Shown: positions 11,330 to 23,256 of the stretch, piece by piece
Layout: each line of letters begins with the position of its first letter
How positions within the stretch are numbered: the first letter of the stretch is position 1
NCBI GenBank assembly: GCA_033807695.1
Contig: CM066311.1
Coordinates: 744,001 to 808,000 of the forward strand
DNA: 64,000 bases
DNA from: Daedaleopsis sinensis
Lineage: Eukaryota > Basidiomycota > Agaricomycetes > Polyporales > Polyporaceae
Direction of reading: 5' to 3'
Position numbers and translations under genes: made by a program
Notes under the pieces: generated by a model
What the model was told of the DNA's origin: nothing
Databases searched by the model: none
What the model saw: the letters and a program-made list of their open reading frames with translations, nothing else

Positions 11330-11943
11330 GATTGGACTGCATGTTCATCGGTTGGACAGTATCGCCAGAACGCTGGTACATGTATTATATCACGTACGGC
11401 ATGACCGTCGGGCACTGGGGACATTCTAGTACGATATCTTGAGGCCCTCAACGACTGCTACCTCCAAGTTGGAGGTTGATAAAAAGCTGCACATTTGAAA
11501 CAAGTAAATAAATGAGACAGTCACTGTGAAGTCGGAGGGCGAACTGAGGTGGTTGTGTACACCATCGATGTCGTTCGAGTCGCAGGAGGCTCATCCCTGC
11601 TCATCCGCCACTCGCTAGCTGTCGTCCCAATGCGCCTGTGACGCGTGAAGGGAAAGGCCACGCGAGACGAGATCCAGGGGGACGTGGGAAGATCACTGGG
11701 CACTGGCTATGATTCACGATGGTCTTGTTTGTCCCTCCCCTCCCACCCAGGCGCTCGACTCCCAGTGCCCGACATGGCCGTGGCCCTCATCTCTCGACCT
11801 CCGGTTCGTCCTCAAGGCCTTGCTCGCATGGCTCGCTACCCTTGCAAGTATATAAGGACGAGAAGCAATGGACAAGCTGCCACTCAACTCTTCCCTCGAC
11901 CACCACCATCCCCCACCATCCCAGCCTCACTGGCAGCGCGACC
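11330..11943. other. Promoter region of the zinc-finger gene
   Basis: No gene is seen. A TATATAAG box lies at 11849-11856, about 90 nt before the ATG at 11944, and CCACCACC/CCCACC-rich leader sequence follows it. Confidence 0.5.
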
Positions 11944-13087
11944 ATGCTCCCTAACGCTCAGCAAACGTTCGGCGGGCCGTCCTACCCGTTCCCTACAGAC
12001 GGCACCTCTTCAACGCCTTGGCCAGACGTGTCGACCCTTTACCCGAGTCCCGGTTATGACGTCTCCGACGCCCAAATGAAAGGGTTCTCCGGTGCTCCGT
12101 GCAATGCGAGCGCTTATGATGAAGGGTTATACTACCAACTTGACCTTGGCCCCGAGCTGCCTGATAATTAGTATGTGAAGTCACATGTTATCGGCGACTC
12201 AAGCTGACTCTAATGCTGTTAGCCTCGACTTCTCCGGTGCTTATTCTGACGTGCCACCAAATGACAATCTACTACACACTGTCTCCTCCGGGTTCTATGC
12301 GCCTCTCGTTTCCCATCCACCAATCTCGTCGGTAGCTTCGACAGACGTCTACGACACATCCCTCTGGGTGTCTATGTCGCAACAGGATATCGCAGGGTAC
12401 AACCGCGGGAGTGACCATTTCGCTCGCCACGATATTCAGGATCGTCCGGATACTCCCGATCAACTCTACTCAAGCCCTCCCGCTGCATCCTTCGCGTACC
12501 TTTCACAGGCTGGAAGTGTTGCATGTTCTCACACCACACCATTCTCCCAGCTTCGATCCACTAGTTCAGTGCCGAACGCTCATCATGCTCCCCGTCGTTC
12601 CCCGCGGACCGCTACTTCTCCCTATCCCTCTCCCTCTCCCGAGCGGCAGCAGTCCGGCGAGCTGACTACGTACAAACGACGCAACGTCCAAGTTCCATCC
12701 GCGGCGGCCGCGGTCGCCTCCTCCTCGTCCGCAGACCTGTCTCAGGCGAACAAGTGGCAGTGTCCGTTCTGCCCGCACATTCAGCACAACCGTCGCAGCC
12801 CCGACTTCAAGCGACATCTCGAAACGCACGCGCCGCTGGAGGAGAACCCGCGCTGGGTGTGCTGCGGGGTCCCGATCTCGCATGGGCGTGCGCTCGGCGT
12901 ACCGGAGGAGGTGACCCGTGAGGAGCCGTTCGAATTCATGGGCACGTTCATGGTCGGCGGGTGCAAGAAGACGTTCAGCCGGAGAGACGCACTGAGTCGG
13001 CATCTGCGGAACACAGTGGGAGAGTGCTATGGCGATGCGTTCGCCAGTTACCAGCCAGGAAATGGGAGCCCGAAGATGGGGATGTAG
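11944..13087 (+). CDS. C2H2 zinc-finger protein, putative transcription factor
   Basis: Two exons, 11944-12170 and 12223-13087, joined by a 52-nt phase-2 intron, give 363 residues. The N-terminal two thirds are Ser/Pro/Tyr-rich and probably disordered (activation-type composition), with a basic patch KRRNVQV. The C-terminal part has one C2H2-like finger (Cys256, Cys259, His274, His278). It is followed by WVCCGVP and GGCKKTFSRRDALSRHL ... C, a second atypical finger in which the FSRRDALSRHL helix is canonical. This arrangement (WVCCGVPI ... GGCKKTFSRRDAL) recurs in agaricomycete regulators of unknown target. Nuclear DNA binding is inferred from the fingers. It lies between two unrelated 7-TM genes, with no sign of shared control. 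Confidence 0.85.
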
Positions 13088-13259
13088 CAAATCGCAAATA
13101 GACGAGGAACTGGGAAACGGTCACAGGTACTTACCTTAGGACGGGCATCTAGACATCAATGCGTTGAAACGTAAATCCCTCACAGCATCTATTTGTACAC
13201 CGAGGTATCCCTGATACATATTGGTAATCACAAGCTGTCCGTAGAATACATGCATGGCG

Positions 13260-14784
13260 TCAGAGCCTCTGAGCCTCCTCCTTACCCTTGTGCGCGACGC
13301 GGTAGAATTTGCCTGTGCCCGACTCCACTGGCAGGTCAACCGACTCGCGGTCGGTGTGGACGATACGGTCCAGACTGATCTCGATGTCCACGTTAGTAGG
13401 CGTCTGTCGCACCGCGCTCCTCTCCACCGCGCTGCTGAACTGAAGCACACTAGTCGGGAGGCGTGTAGACATACTGTCGGGCGGAGTCTGGATCCGTACG
13501 ATGAGGATGGTATATACGATCGCCTAAGTCAAGGCAACACCACGGGTCAGCCCCTTCATGCGCTGGACAGATTAGAGATGCTGGTGCTCACGACGATGGG
13601 AGTACACTGTAGGCAACGTCGGGAAAGTGGTCAGATACGACTTCTGTGCTAGAATGTTCAGGCACGTACGGGGTCGAGGAAAACAAAGAAGAGATCAGTT
13701 CCTATGCTGTCTGTGACGATGAGAACGAACAGGTAGGCGCAGTACAAGCCGGCTGAAAACGACGTTAGTACGAGTTTTTGGATCAACAGCTTAATAAAGG
13801 GGAGTATGACTTACCAGATTCTACGATCACGCTCAAGATGCGCGAGAGAGAGTCGTTGTCTCTCCATACTCTCATCTTCACTGTCTTGAAATGCACTCGC
13901 CAAATCTTCCAGCAAATCAAGCCTGCGTATCTCATACTTCACTATATGCAAAACGGAGATGCAGAATAGCGATACGTACCTGCGCATAGGACATTCACAC
14001 AAAATGTGATAATGAAGAAATACTTGACTCGAACGGTGACTTCGGCGAGGATGAAGCTGTCTCCCGATTCCGTCTGTGACAAGGTCCAAATAGAGAGTAT
14101 ACCCCAAGCTAAAAGTAGAAGTACACTGCTGCATCAGAGACACTGCTGTCGTCTACGAGGCTGATGGCACTACTCACCGAAGTCGGCAAGCAGAATAATG
14201 AATGGCAGGGCGGTAACCAGATAGCTGCGGCTCCAAACGATGTATGTGCGATATACCTATCATTTTGACTCGTCAATCAGCCGTGCAACGGGAAGGTCTA
14301 CAATCTCACTCACAATAATTGTATCCGAGAGAAGAGCACCCAAGATGACGATACTGTTCTTCATCAGCGAGAGAGGCGAGGAGACGTTCCGATAATAGAG
14401 GGAAGGGTTCGGAAGCTCATTGGGCCCGTCTGGGACGCTGAAGGCCTCGTATCCGCGGATTGTGTCGCCGACGATGGACTATCATCGCCAACACGTGATG
14501 AGTCCATGCCTTAGTACGGGCGAATGTACGCACCAGCGTCGTCAGAACGAAGAACAGGCAGCACGCCAGTGAACTCCAGATGGACGTCTTGCCCCTTCTT
14601 CTCAGGAGAGCTACACTTCGCACGAAGTACACGTAGTATGCGCCTGTCCATCGATTGCAGCGATAAGCCAGAGGAGTACTGCGGGCTGCGACTACTTTGG
14701 GCGGTACTGACCTGTGAACAGGAACTGCAGCCAGAGTCCGATAACGTGCGTGTTGGCGGATTTGATCACCAGACCAGCAGCCAT
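13260..14784 (-). CDS. Seven-transmembrane protein of an unnamed basidiomycete family
   Basis: Reading from the ATG at 14784 downwards, spliced segments give successive hydrophobic helices: HVIGLWLQFLFTG, AYYVYFVRSVALLRRRGK, LACCLFFVLTTL, SIVILGALLSDTIIVYRTYIVW, YLVTALPFIILLADF, KYFFIITFCVNVLCAG and a segment containing ILSVIVESAGLYCAYLFVLIV. The C-terminal cytoplasmic tail contains DIEISLDRIVHTDRES and stops at 13260. The order and the motifs LLSDTIIVYR.YIVW and SVIVESAGLYCAYL are typical of a large agaricomycete 7-TM family that differs from DUF6533, since it lacks YD.LLT and the LNMRD end. About eight introns of 50-110 nt are implied and exact boundaries were not all verified. Its function is unknown; receptor-like topology is the only basis for any guess. 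Confidence 0.75.
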
Positions 14785-15569
14785 GCTCGTCGCGCGGACA
14801 GAGACCCGCACTACAACACACTAGGGGGACAGGTTAGTGGTGTGGGACGGGGAAAAAGTCGACCAGAGACGCTCGTACCTTGATCCCATATGTACTTAGA
14901 TATACTTATGGCAGGCAGACGTCGGTAGCTGTTGGCACCGCACTGCTGGAAGCACCCCCGCCGCCAAGGAGCTGTTGATGGGCTCCCGCACATCGATTCT
15001 CGCCATCAACGTGTTGGATCAACTGATTATCCGGAATCAGGCAACAAGAGAACCGGTGCGACACAGCGGGACACGCACCAGCTCTACGACGGCATTCAGA
15101 GTGGCTGGAATGGATGTTTGCACCGCTAAGGAGCGACTGATCAGCAAGAATTTTGAAGAAGCTCTATGGGCGCTGTCGTCGACGTGGAGGAACATTGTTT
15201 GAGCGCTGTCTTCGAGCTTCTTCATACCCTGTTCCCGAATCCTAAGGGAGCCTATGTCCCAGAAAGGGAGAGGTTCTACCCGGAACCCTGAGGGTCGGGA
15301 AAAATGAAGTACTTGCGCACTCGAGCATTTGATGAGATGATAAGTTGTGCAGTGCGCTGCATTTCGAATCTCGCACATGCACATGTCTGTTCGACACCTT
15401 GAGCTCTCCGTAGCAGCCCATGCCCGTGCACTCCCGATATGTGACTTCGACGGCAGACGATAGGGCTCCGCCGTGCAGATAAGCAGTGAAATTATCCTGC
15501 AGAGTCGGAGCCTCCTATGAACATAGTACACACATTGATCGCATGAGGTCCACGCTTCTAGACGTCACG
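14785..15569. other. Intergenic region
   Basis: Nothing with coding character beyond short chance frames is seen. The left end is the promoter of the minus-strand 7-TM gene and the right end is the 3' flank of the F-box gene. Confidence 0.4.
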
Positions 15570-16989
15570 TCAGTCCTCCTATCGCGTGTGAGCAGTCAGT
15601 ACTCGATATGTATACCGCATATATTCGCAGAATGACACTCACAGACTCGGGGAGGTGGTCAAAGGTCACGATATGCAACAGACCCTGCTTCTGAAGGCCC
15701 GGAAGGGCGCGCGTCACGGCCGTCTCGACATCTTTGCGTGCGTATGGTGGTAGATAGATCCCCCGCAGGGCGAGCCGAACTGTGATGTGCTCGAGGTACG
15801 GGAATCGCTCGCAGAACCATAGTCGGTCCAGCTCCGCCAAATCCCACAGGTCGATGCGCTCGTCGCGTTTATGCTGGTTGATCCATACCCGTCGCTGCAA
15901 GCCGATCACCAGCACGGAGAGCGTCGGAGACGTCGCGGAGAGCATGTCCCTGTAGGGAAATCGGAGGTTGTCTGGTAGGTCCGTAGAAGCAGTTTCCCAC
16001 ACAGCGTCGTATGTGTACTCCAAAAGCAAACCGAGTACACGCAGATGTGGACATGCCGATAGCACCTGCCCTAAAGCGCTCCAATCTGCATATTTGTCTG
16101 AGCGGTAAGTTAAAGGACGCAGTCAGTTACAGCTCGGGACGGGTCACGGTGGAGGGATTATCTCACGTTTGCTAGTGCCCACCCGACCAAAGCCGGAGAG
16201 ATCCAGGTCCAGGGTAGAGATGTTGCGTCCAGCAGACCAGAGGAGTGTAGTCAACGAGTCGACGCTCCTCCTGCTGCAACCTCTCGTTTTAAGGTGTCGT
16301 AGGGTATTCGGGGCGAGGACCGCGGAAAAGAAGTCATAGTGGAGCCAAGCGTCCCCGATCCCGACAAAACGGATTGAACGAATGTTGATAGACAAGGGTG
16401 GGAGAAGGCTAAGATCGGATTCTGACGAGCCAGACTGGATAAGCCACTCTGGAGTGACAGCAACTTCCAGCGTGTCCGGGCACAGATACTTGAGAAGTGC
16501 GGCGAGAGCTGCGAGCTCTGATGCCTCCTCGTGGCCGCGCATACAGCAAACCTCGAGGACGTTGAGAGCCCGAGGGGAGGATGGAGGACTGACTGAGTGG
16601 ACTACGACTTCCGTCAGGTCAAGCTGGGACAACGCAAGCAGGTTGGGCAGGATCGCGTAGAAGGCGTCACAATAGAACGTGCTGCTCCAGAGAGTCAGCC
16701 TAGAGATGTATCGCGCGAGGTGTGGACTGGTGCCAAAAAAGTCGAAAAGGGGCTGAAAGTATGACCCGTCGATGGATTTCACGGTGCTGAAGAGATGCGG
16801 AAGAGCCACCTCGCGCCAGACTTTCGAGACCAAGCTGCATGAGAGAAGTAGACGCTGTCCTTTCTCGTCCTCTTTGAGTAGAGAGAAGATCCTACTGAAC
16901 ACATCGACCGGTACGCGGGTGAATATTGACGACCCCTCCACTAGTCCGGGCTGAGGGGGTGCGCTTCCTTCCAGTTGTTTATCTGCCAT
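15570..16989 (-). CDS. F-box domain protein
   Basis: Exons on the minus strand are 16989-16167, 16097-15643 and 15578-15570 (the last encodes only Glu-Asp-stop), giving 428 residues. An N-terminal F-box is seen at about residues 24-70: FTRVPVDVFSRIFSLL ... LVSKVWREVALPHLFSTV, with the usual pattern of Pro, Ile/Leu and W/L positions. The rest is Leu-rich with irregular LRR-like spacing (LLALSQLDL, NISTLDLDLSGFG, CPHLRVLGLLLEY). By family the F-box binds Skp1 in an SCF ubiquitin ligase and the Leu-rich part selects the substrate. Such F-box genes are numerous in Agaricomycetes and vary greatly. The short final exon is supported by a good GTGAGT donor and ATAG acceptor, but the protein could equally end a little downstream of Ser by read-through. 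Confidence 0.82.
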
Positions 16990-17282
16990 GACCTTGACTG
17001 TCGTCTGAGTTAGAGTAGAGGAATAAGCAGCAAACACTGTAGAGTCGATGCTGACCAGCCTGCCAGATGGGCACCAGCGAATGATGAGGGTAAAGAGCAA
17101 AAGGGCAAGCGCTCGAGCACTCGTGCCCGACCTTTTTCGATGACAAGGAAGCGTGAGAAAGCATACATCTGAGCTCTCCAGATCTACTGAGTCCGCTGTA
17201 ACTTGGTAGTACAAACTCAAGACCGTTATATATGCGTATTACCGCACTTCTTTATTCATCAAAGGACTCGAAATATGGGGTC

Positions 17283-18828
17283 TCAGAGTGGACGGATATC
17301 TGGCACAGGACCCACGGGCACGACTCCAGTCGGGTTAATCTGTGAGTGGTCGCACGAAGGGTTGAGTGATCTTCCAGTGCATCCCGAAAGTCAAGACGAT
17401 AGCTTACCCTGATAAGTGAATAGTACCCCTCCTTGATGTGTTGGAAGTTGCACGTTTCGGAGAACGCGGGGTTCTTCCAGTATAGCTTGCGCAGCCACCT
17501 GCGTAGCAAAGAGGGTTGGAGCTTAGCCTCTCGGATATCTTTCGTAGACGTGAGCGTTGGTGGGCTCACAGGTCGATGGCGGGATACCCGTCTCGGATTG
17601 TGCGCAAGTTGCATTTGAAGGCGCCGTGGTAGCCGACATCGAATCGGACCTGAGAGATGAGAGATCGTTATCGGGAAACGTCTGTGTGCCATTCTGTAGT
17701 AAGTGGGACGTACAATCGTGACGAAGAGACGGACGTCGGCCTCGGTCAGCCGGTCTCCTACAAGATAGTCCTTGCCTGTCAAGATCTTCTCGAGCTGGTC
17801 GAGGGACTGGAACAGCGGAATGACAGCGGCCTCGTACGCCTCCTGCGTCGCCGCGAAACCTGCTTTGTACACCCCATCTGTGCGAGTACACGAGAACGGT
17901 CAGTATAGCAGGAGCGGCAGCAGACTCAAGGATGGATGGATCGCGCACTATTCACGGTGTCGTACACCCAGCCATTCAGCTCGTCGATCTCCTTGCGGAG
18001 CTGCTCTGGATAGAGATCGATCGCGGCCTTGTCTTTGGGCAGGAACTCATTGAACGCGGTGTTGAAGATGCGGATGATCTCGGAACTCTCGTCGTTCACG
18101 ATCGTCTCGAGCTTCTTGTCCCAAAGAACTGGCACGGTGAACCTGTGCGTGCACCCATGTAAGCCAGCGGCCATGAGCACCTGAGCCTGCGTATATACTG
18201 TGGCTCGCATAGAGCATTCAATATTCACCTGCCAGCATAGCGCGGCTCTGCTTTGAGATAGATCTCCTTCAGGTAGCTCGAGTCGTAGAACGGGTCGCGG
18301 TCGACCCCGGGGAACGGGTCCACTTTCGCGAACGGCCACCCGTTCTCTCCGAGGTGGGGTGCCACGACAGTGAGGCCTGACAAGACAGAGGGTGAGTACA
18401 GATTGCCGCGAGGCCGGTCCCGCTGCCCCGCCGTGACCAGTTGCTAGTGGACCACATCGTTAAATGCGCACCGATCAGATCCTCGAGGCCTTTGAGCTTG
18501 CGCACGATGAGCGTCCGCGTCGCCCATGCTGGTAGTAGATACGGGGTGAGCAGAAGGGTGAGACGGTAAATTCGTATGCACTCACGGCATCCATACGAGA
18601 CGAATAAATGGTATCGATCTGCGGATCCGTTTCAGCGCATGCTGTAAGTGACGATATAGTATCCGATCGTGGTTGTTCACCTTTCTCGGGCTCGTGCTTG
18701 CCTCCCTTCTCGACGGAGTTCCGGAATGAGGAGGGCGGGCGATTGAAGGATCCGTCGCTGTTGTTGAAGTCCTTGTGGCCCGGGTCGCGGTCTGCGCGCG
18801 AGGTACTGGTACTAGTAGTAGATGCCAT
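17283..18828 (-). CDS. Glutathionyl-hydroquinone reductase (xi-class GST), copy A
   Basis: Nine exons on the minus strand fit in phase (18828-18681, 18618-18586, 18528-18472, 18376-18229, 18142-17949, 17877-17714, 17649-17570, 17498-17408, 17339-17283), giving 323 residues. The thioredoxin-like domain carries the catalytic Cys60 in SYGCPW. This is followed by TRTLIVRKLKGLEDLIG, the TVPVLWDK cis-Pro region, ESSEIIRIFN, and the helical domain with DYLVGDRLTEADVRLFVT and FKCNLRTIRDGYPAI. The C-terminus NPTGVVPVGPVPDI is diagnostic of the ECM4/YqjG family. By family it reduces glutathionyl-hydroquinones via a Cys-glutathione intermediate and protects against quinones such as those released from lignin. 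It differs from copy B by lacking an N-terminal presequence and by an extra intron after LFVTI. Confidence 0.93.
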
Positions 18829-19736
18829 ATGTGGTGCCAAGTCCGAGTAGACTTCAGATCCTGAGGGCAACTTTTCGAAGATGCCGCGATACCAAAGTAC
18901 TTATGGGCTTTCGACTGTGATTGGAGGAAGAAGTGAGTACTAAGTACTACGATGATTCAGCGAATGTATTACCCATTGCGTCATCCTCCTCGACCAGTAA
19001 CGCGATCGCCTTGGGAGGAGAGTCTTGTCTGTCAGCATGATGACACGCTGACTCACCTTCGGGCATTGGGCTTGTGGATAAGTTGCTCGTCTTTTAAAGT
19101 GTACACAAAACAGTCGTGAGACTCGTTACGAGGCTGGTTACAGTGGAATCAGGCAGTCCATATTGGGAGATATAGACGCCGATGGGCGAGAGTTGAAATT
19201 TAAGAAATTTTGAAACGTTGAAAGGTGAGAACGAGTCGCTGAACGACAAGACAGCTAGTTATGTACACAAATCGTCGACACAGGAATGAATGTCATAGCT
19301 ACACCGAGATAGCGGGAGAGATACAGATACATGTGTATGTACGTACGTGGCCGTGACACAGAACACTGAGAATTGAGCGTTGTCACAATACGGGGGAGAA
19401 CGAAACAGGCAAGTCCCAGGCGTACCACCCACACTCTACATAGTCGGCTTTCTGATAGTAGGGCCCGGGCAACGGTGAACGAACCGAGCCGAGTTGCATG
19501 CCCCCAAGACCGAGCCAGCCTGGACCAGAGCCGCGTTGTCATTCTACCGTAGAATGAACGGCCTGCCAGGGGTTGTCTAGCGCAGTCTCTGCGGATGCCC
19601 GACGTACCCGCACCCACCGGTCACGTCAGTGACAAACGTTAAGTTGGCTTTGGACATGCACCGCCCGTGTCAGCGCCACCGCGGACGGCTGACATACTGC
19701 GACCCAGAGGGAGATTGAAAGTAAGTGTGTACAAAC
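18829..19736. other. Intergenic region
   Basis: No gene is seen. The part near 18830-19150 is the promoter side of the reductase gene; the rest is the 3' flank of the next minus-strand gene. A minus-strand open frame at 19255-19617 has no family resemblance. Confidence 0.4.
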
Positions 19737-20773
19737 CTACCCCCTCATCGCGGGAGCGGGCGCGACGCCGCCGCCGGAAAGAGAGCGGATAGGCGAGGCA
19801 GAAGGAGTCGGCTCGGGGATAGGAGGAAGGTTGGGGTTGTCTTCGGGCGGGGGGAGATATTGCACAACGACCGTGCCTATGCAGCAGTCGGGCATCGGGT
19901 CGTCGTCTTCGGAGGAAGGGACGTTGCGGTCATTACCGTTGTGGGCATTCGGATCGTTAGACTCAGAGTCGGAGGGCGCCTTGCTCGCAGTAGATGTACC
20001 GGCAAGCGGTGGGCGGGCATATTGCGGCTGTTTCGGATTGGGCATAGTCACGGCCACCGCGAGCTGGACCCGGCGTAGATCGGTCGAGGAGGACGTAGAC
20101 GGGGCGTGCGGGTCGTGTGCGGCGTGTGGGGCGCTGCGGCGGAGGCGCGTGAAGAGCTGCTGGACACGACGAGCGTGCCAGTGTAGAGGGGAGGGCGGGG
20201 CCGCTGGTGGGCTTGGAGGTGGGGGCTTGGAGGGCTCTGAGGAGGGGATGTGCGAGGCCGCGAATGGCTGAGATAGGTAAGGAGCGCCATAAGCATGGCT
20301 TCCCTACAAGTGCAGAGAGGTTTCGCCCCGTTCCCATTGCTATCGTGACTGCACAATACCAATGGGGACGGCCAGAACGGAGGGAGGCGGAGAGGACTTA
20401 CCGTGACCCGTGTCCATTTAGCAGCCTCTGGTCCCGTACCGCCTACTGCATCATTCCTCAACGCATTTCCATACCACCCGCCACCCATTCCAGCTTCAGT
20501 CCTCGGCACGATATGGATGTCGAGGAGCTTCGGCCTCTCTCCAAGCTTGAACTGAGAGGCCGCCACCCGGCCGCCGTGTACACGCTGGACGACGACACCG
20601 GGGCGCATGCGTCGCATGAGTAGGACTCCGATGAACGCACCGAGCAGGAGCCCCGCGGCGATGCATACGAGGATCAGCGGCGGCCCGCCCGGGGTCTGGA
20701 AGATGGAGTTGAAGCCACTGGGGGGCCCCGGGTCGCTCGTATCGGGCCCGGAAGACGAGGGCGTGCCGGACAT
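19737..20773 (-). CDS. Single-pass membrane protein, IAMP-motif family, copy 2
   Basis: Exons on the minus strand are 20773-20402 and 20267-19737, joined by a phase-0 GTAAGT...CTCAG intron of 134 nt, giving 300 residues. A Ser/Pro/Gly-rich N-terminus of about 30 residues is followed by one membrane helix (about 32-53) and RRMRP as stop-transfer. The tail has RPKLLDIHI, then KWTRVT at the exon border, Pro/Ser-rich and Arg-containing disorder, LAVAVTMPNPKQP and, near the end, DCCIGTVVVQYLPPP. These match the four motifs of the copy at 510-1137, including the position and phase of the intron. An in-frame TGA just upstream (about 20799) supports the ATG at 20773. Function unknown. The tail is rich in Ser, Asp and Pro, as expected for a flexible cytoplasmic region. 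Confidence 0.82.
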
Positions 20774-21014
20774 GTCTGTGTGCGTGCGACCTCAGGAAGA
20801 GAGAGGAGGCGTTCCGCTGCTGGGACCGATGGTGTTGCTGACCGCGAGGACGGCGTCGCAGCGGATAAGCGAGCACTGGGCTCGGCGGGACAGACCTAGA
20901 GGAGCAAGGGAAACGGAGCGCGGAGGTGAGGCATAAGTCGCAGTTATGAGAGAGGGGGCGATAAACGCACGGTGCACAGTTAGTTAAACTTATAGCCCCT
21001 CACACGGTCGGACT

Positions 21015-21230
21015 TACGGTGAGGGTGCGGACGGGGCGGAGCCCTCGGAGAAGGCTGAGGTGAGCGTGCGCCTGAGAGCTCGAGGGACGTGCCGGATAGA
21101 GTACGGCCGGCCAATGAGCTCCTCGAGGTTTACCACGGTGAGAACACGAGCGTTGAACGTTTTGAACGTTGACTTCAGACAACCACCTCTGACCTACCTC
21201 CGTCGCTCATCCTGCTCGTCATCTCCGCGG
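21015..21230 (-). CDS. Possible exon(s) of a small unrecognised gene
   Basis: On the minus strand a segment ending at a GTAAGT donor (about 21011-21016) encodes NLEELIGRPYSIRHVPRALR followed by a Ser/Ala/Pro stretch, which looks like real coding sequence. An upstream ATG-containing piece near 21216 (MSDGG followed by GTAGGT) could be its first exon, but the phases could not be reconciled. Downstream a frame ending in a TGA about 26 nt before the start of the 20773 gene may be the last exon. I do not recognise it, and the model is incomplete. Confidence 0.3.
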
Positions 21231-21239
21231 CTGTGTACT

Positions 21240-23256
21240 CGTTGTCGACTTCGGTGCTGCGCCTTGAGCTTTTTGTCGCGATCTTCCCAGTAGCACGCGA
21301 CGTCAACTACCGTCGGTATCAGGTCAAGATCTTGTTGAATTGACACCGTTGGAGCTGGGAACGTTGTCACTGCGCAGCAGCAGTGTTGTGGAGACGGTGA
21401 TAGGAATGGGCAATAGTAAGTCATCGTTATGAACGCTAGTCAGAGGAACTTGAGAGGGCCGGCAGTGGACAGAGGCTGCAGCCTGAGGGCCTGGGGATGG
21501 AGCGTATGTACAGTTCAGGAACGCGAGCTGCTGCAGCTCAGGGGATCGGATGTGGTGCCACAGAACCATGATCTCGTTCTCAACACGTTACAGACATCCA
21601 TCTATCCCTTCGAGCGTGCGCAGGCTTTCACAGGCCATGAATGTTGATCAATCACACAAGATTCCAGGTTGTTACACCAGGCCACATCGCCTTCGTGTCC
21701 TGCGAGCGTGGGGTGACAGATAACCGGTACGTACCCCCTCCAGAATCTCGAACCAGCGGGTCTGCGAGGATGGATGTCATACATGCATATGTATGTCGGC
21801 GGGGCGATGAACCCGGCGTCATAGCATCGACCTAGCTCATCTTGTCTGGCGTCGTCGAGACAGGGTCGATGTCATGCCACCAACATCAACTTGCTGTTCC
21901 CTTCTTTGCCAACATTGATACTTCAGAAATACAAGTTTGGGTCTGACCTGGTGTGACTACCTGTGAACGACGGGCAACCCGGCCTGCGCCTGCCTGCGCT
22001 CGCCGCTGCGCGTCTCGAGACTCGGAAGGTTGTCTGTCACCAGGGTGGTTTTGCAAAATCGCGAAATCTTGCAAAACTGCCCTATCTTCTCTGTTTCCCC
22101 ATCTTTCTTCTCCGAACTCAGCACGGTAGCTCTTGCCTTTGCACGGCCGTTATCTGCGTGGCTTGAACTTTGAGGACAAACGGTGTGCCCTGTGGGTACA
22201 CACTGACAGGGGTACACCTCAGCGCCCGGTAAGCGCTGGAAGGCCAGAGATCTACTGGACCTTTTGTCAACGGCTGTTTTCCACAAAACAGACGCATCGT
22301 GGGCTATCCTAAAGAGTCATTGTCAAGCAGTCCGGGAGAGTTTAGAGAAGACCGGATTGATGCGAATGAGTACTGCGAGGGAGAACGGAGGAGGCAAATG
22401 TCTCGCTGGCGCTTATGCCGTTGCCCCATTAGTATTTTTGATCCGGAGTCCGCCTTCCTCCCCGCCACGAGACCTCACGCAACCCGTGTCGTTCCTCCTT
22501 CATAATGACTTAGCCCACAGTTTATTCGACCGGGTCAAGTCGTCGCACTTACGCGGCGCTTGCAGTGAAGGGCGAAACGACCCCAAAGATCACGCGATTG
22601 TTGGTGGTTTGAGGGAAGGGTTTCGAGTGAGTCATTTTGCGGGAAGTATATGGTCAGCCCCAGCGAACACCTCCTCCCGCGCTCCTCCGAGCACCTCTTG
22701 CCTTTCCTCTTCTCGCATTCGCTCCGCGCAAACCATGAACGCGATACGGAGACGAGCAACCCAAGGTGAGAGACGCGCTCTGATTGGGCGGTGTGCCGTG
22801 CCCGGCGGTCTCCAGCGGAAAAGATACGAACAGACATCGAGTCGGAGACGGCTCGACCGTGGCTGGATCTCTGCACGCTGATTTGCCTCCGGACTTCTGG
22901 AGTCTGTGCCTGTCACTATGTACCGCCAGGCATTTATTTTCGGACAGAGAGCGCTGTTGCCGTCCGTGCGGACCCGGGAGCTAACTTGTTGATGGATTGC
23001 ACGGACGATCACCTGGGCCGTTCTGCGCTCGCACTCTCGCCGCGCGCGCGAGCTGCTATAAATCTTCTGTTCTCGTCCCCGCCCCCTCCTCCCAAACGCG
23101 CTCTCATTCACGCACCACGCTCTCCGCTTTCTGTTTCTTCTCTGTCGACGACATAAACTTACGCCCGTATAATACCCCTGCACGCTATTCTTGCCTCGCA
23201 CGTTGCACGTCCTCGTACACCGTTAATCATCAACGCATCGCCCACCGCCTCCCAAA
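21240..23256. other. Long upstream region of malic enzyme
   Basis: No supported gene is seen. GC-rich sequence near 22600-23200 gives open frames on both strands that look like by-products of composition. A TATAAAT element lies at 23057-23063, about 195 nt before the malic-enzyme ATG, followed by a pyrimidine-rich leader, so the promoter and a roughly 160-nt leader fit here. Confidence 0.4.
23057..23063 (+). promoter_or_regulatory. TATA box of the malic enzyme gene
   Basis: TATAAAT in a GC-rich background is followed by C/T-rich sequence typical of basidiomycete transcription starts. Confidence 0.5.

Noticed and set aside
22632..23201. 189-residue minus-strand open frame
   Set aside because: It covers the malic-enzyme promoter and leader and has no protein features.
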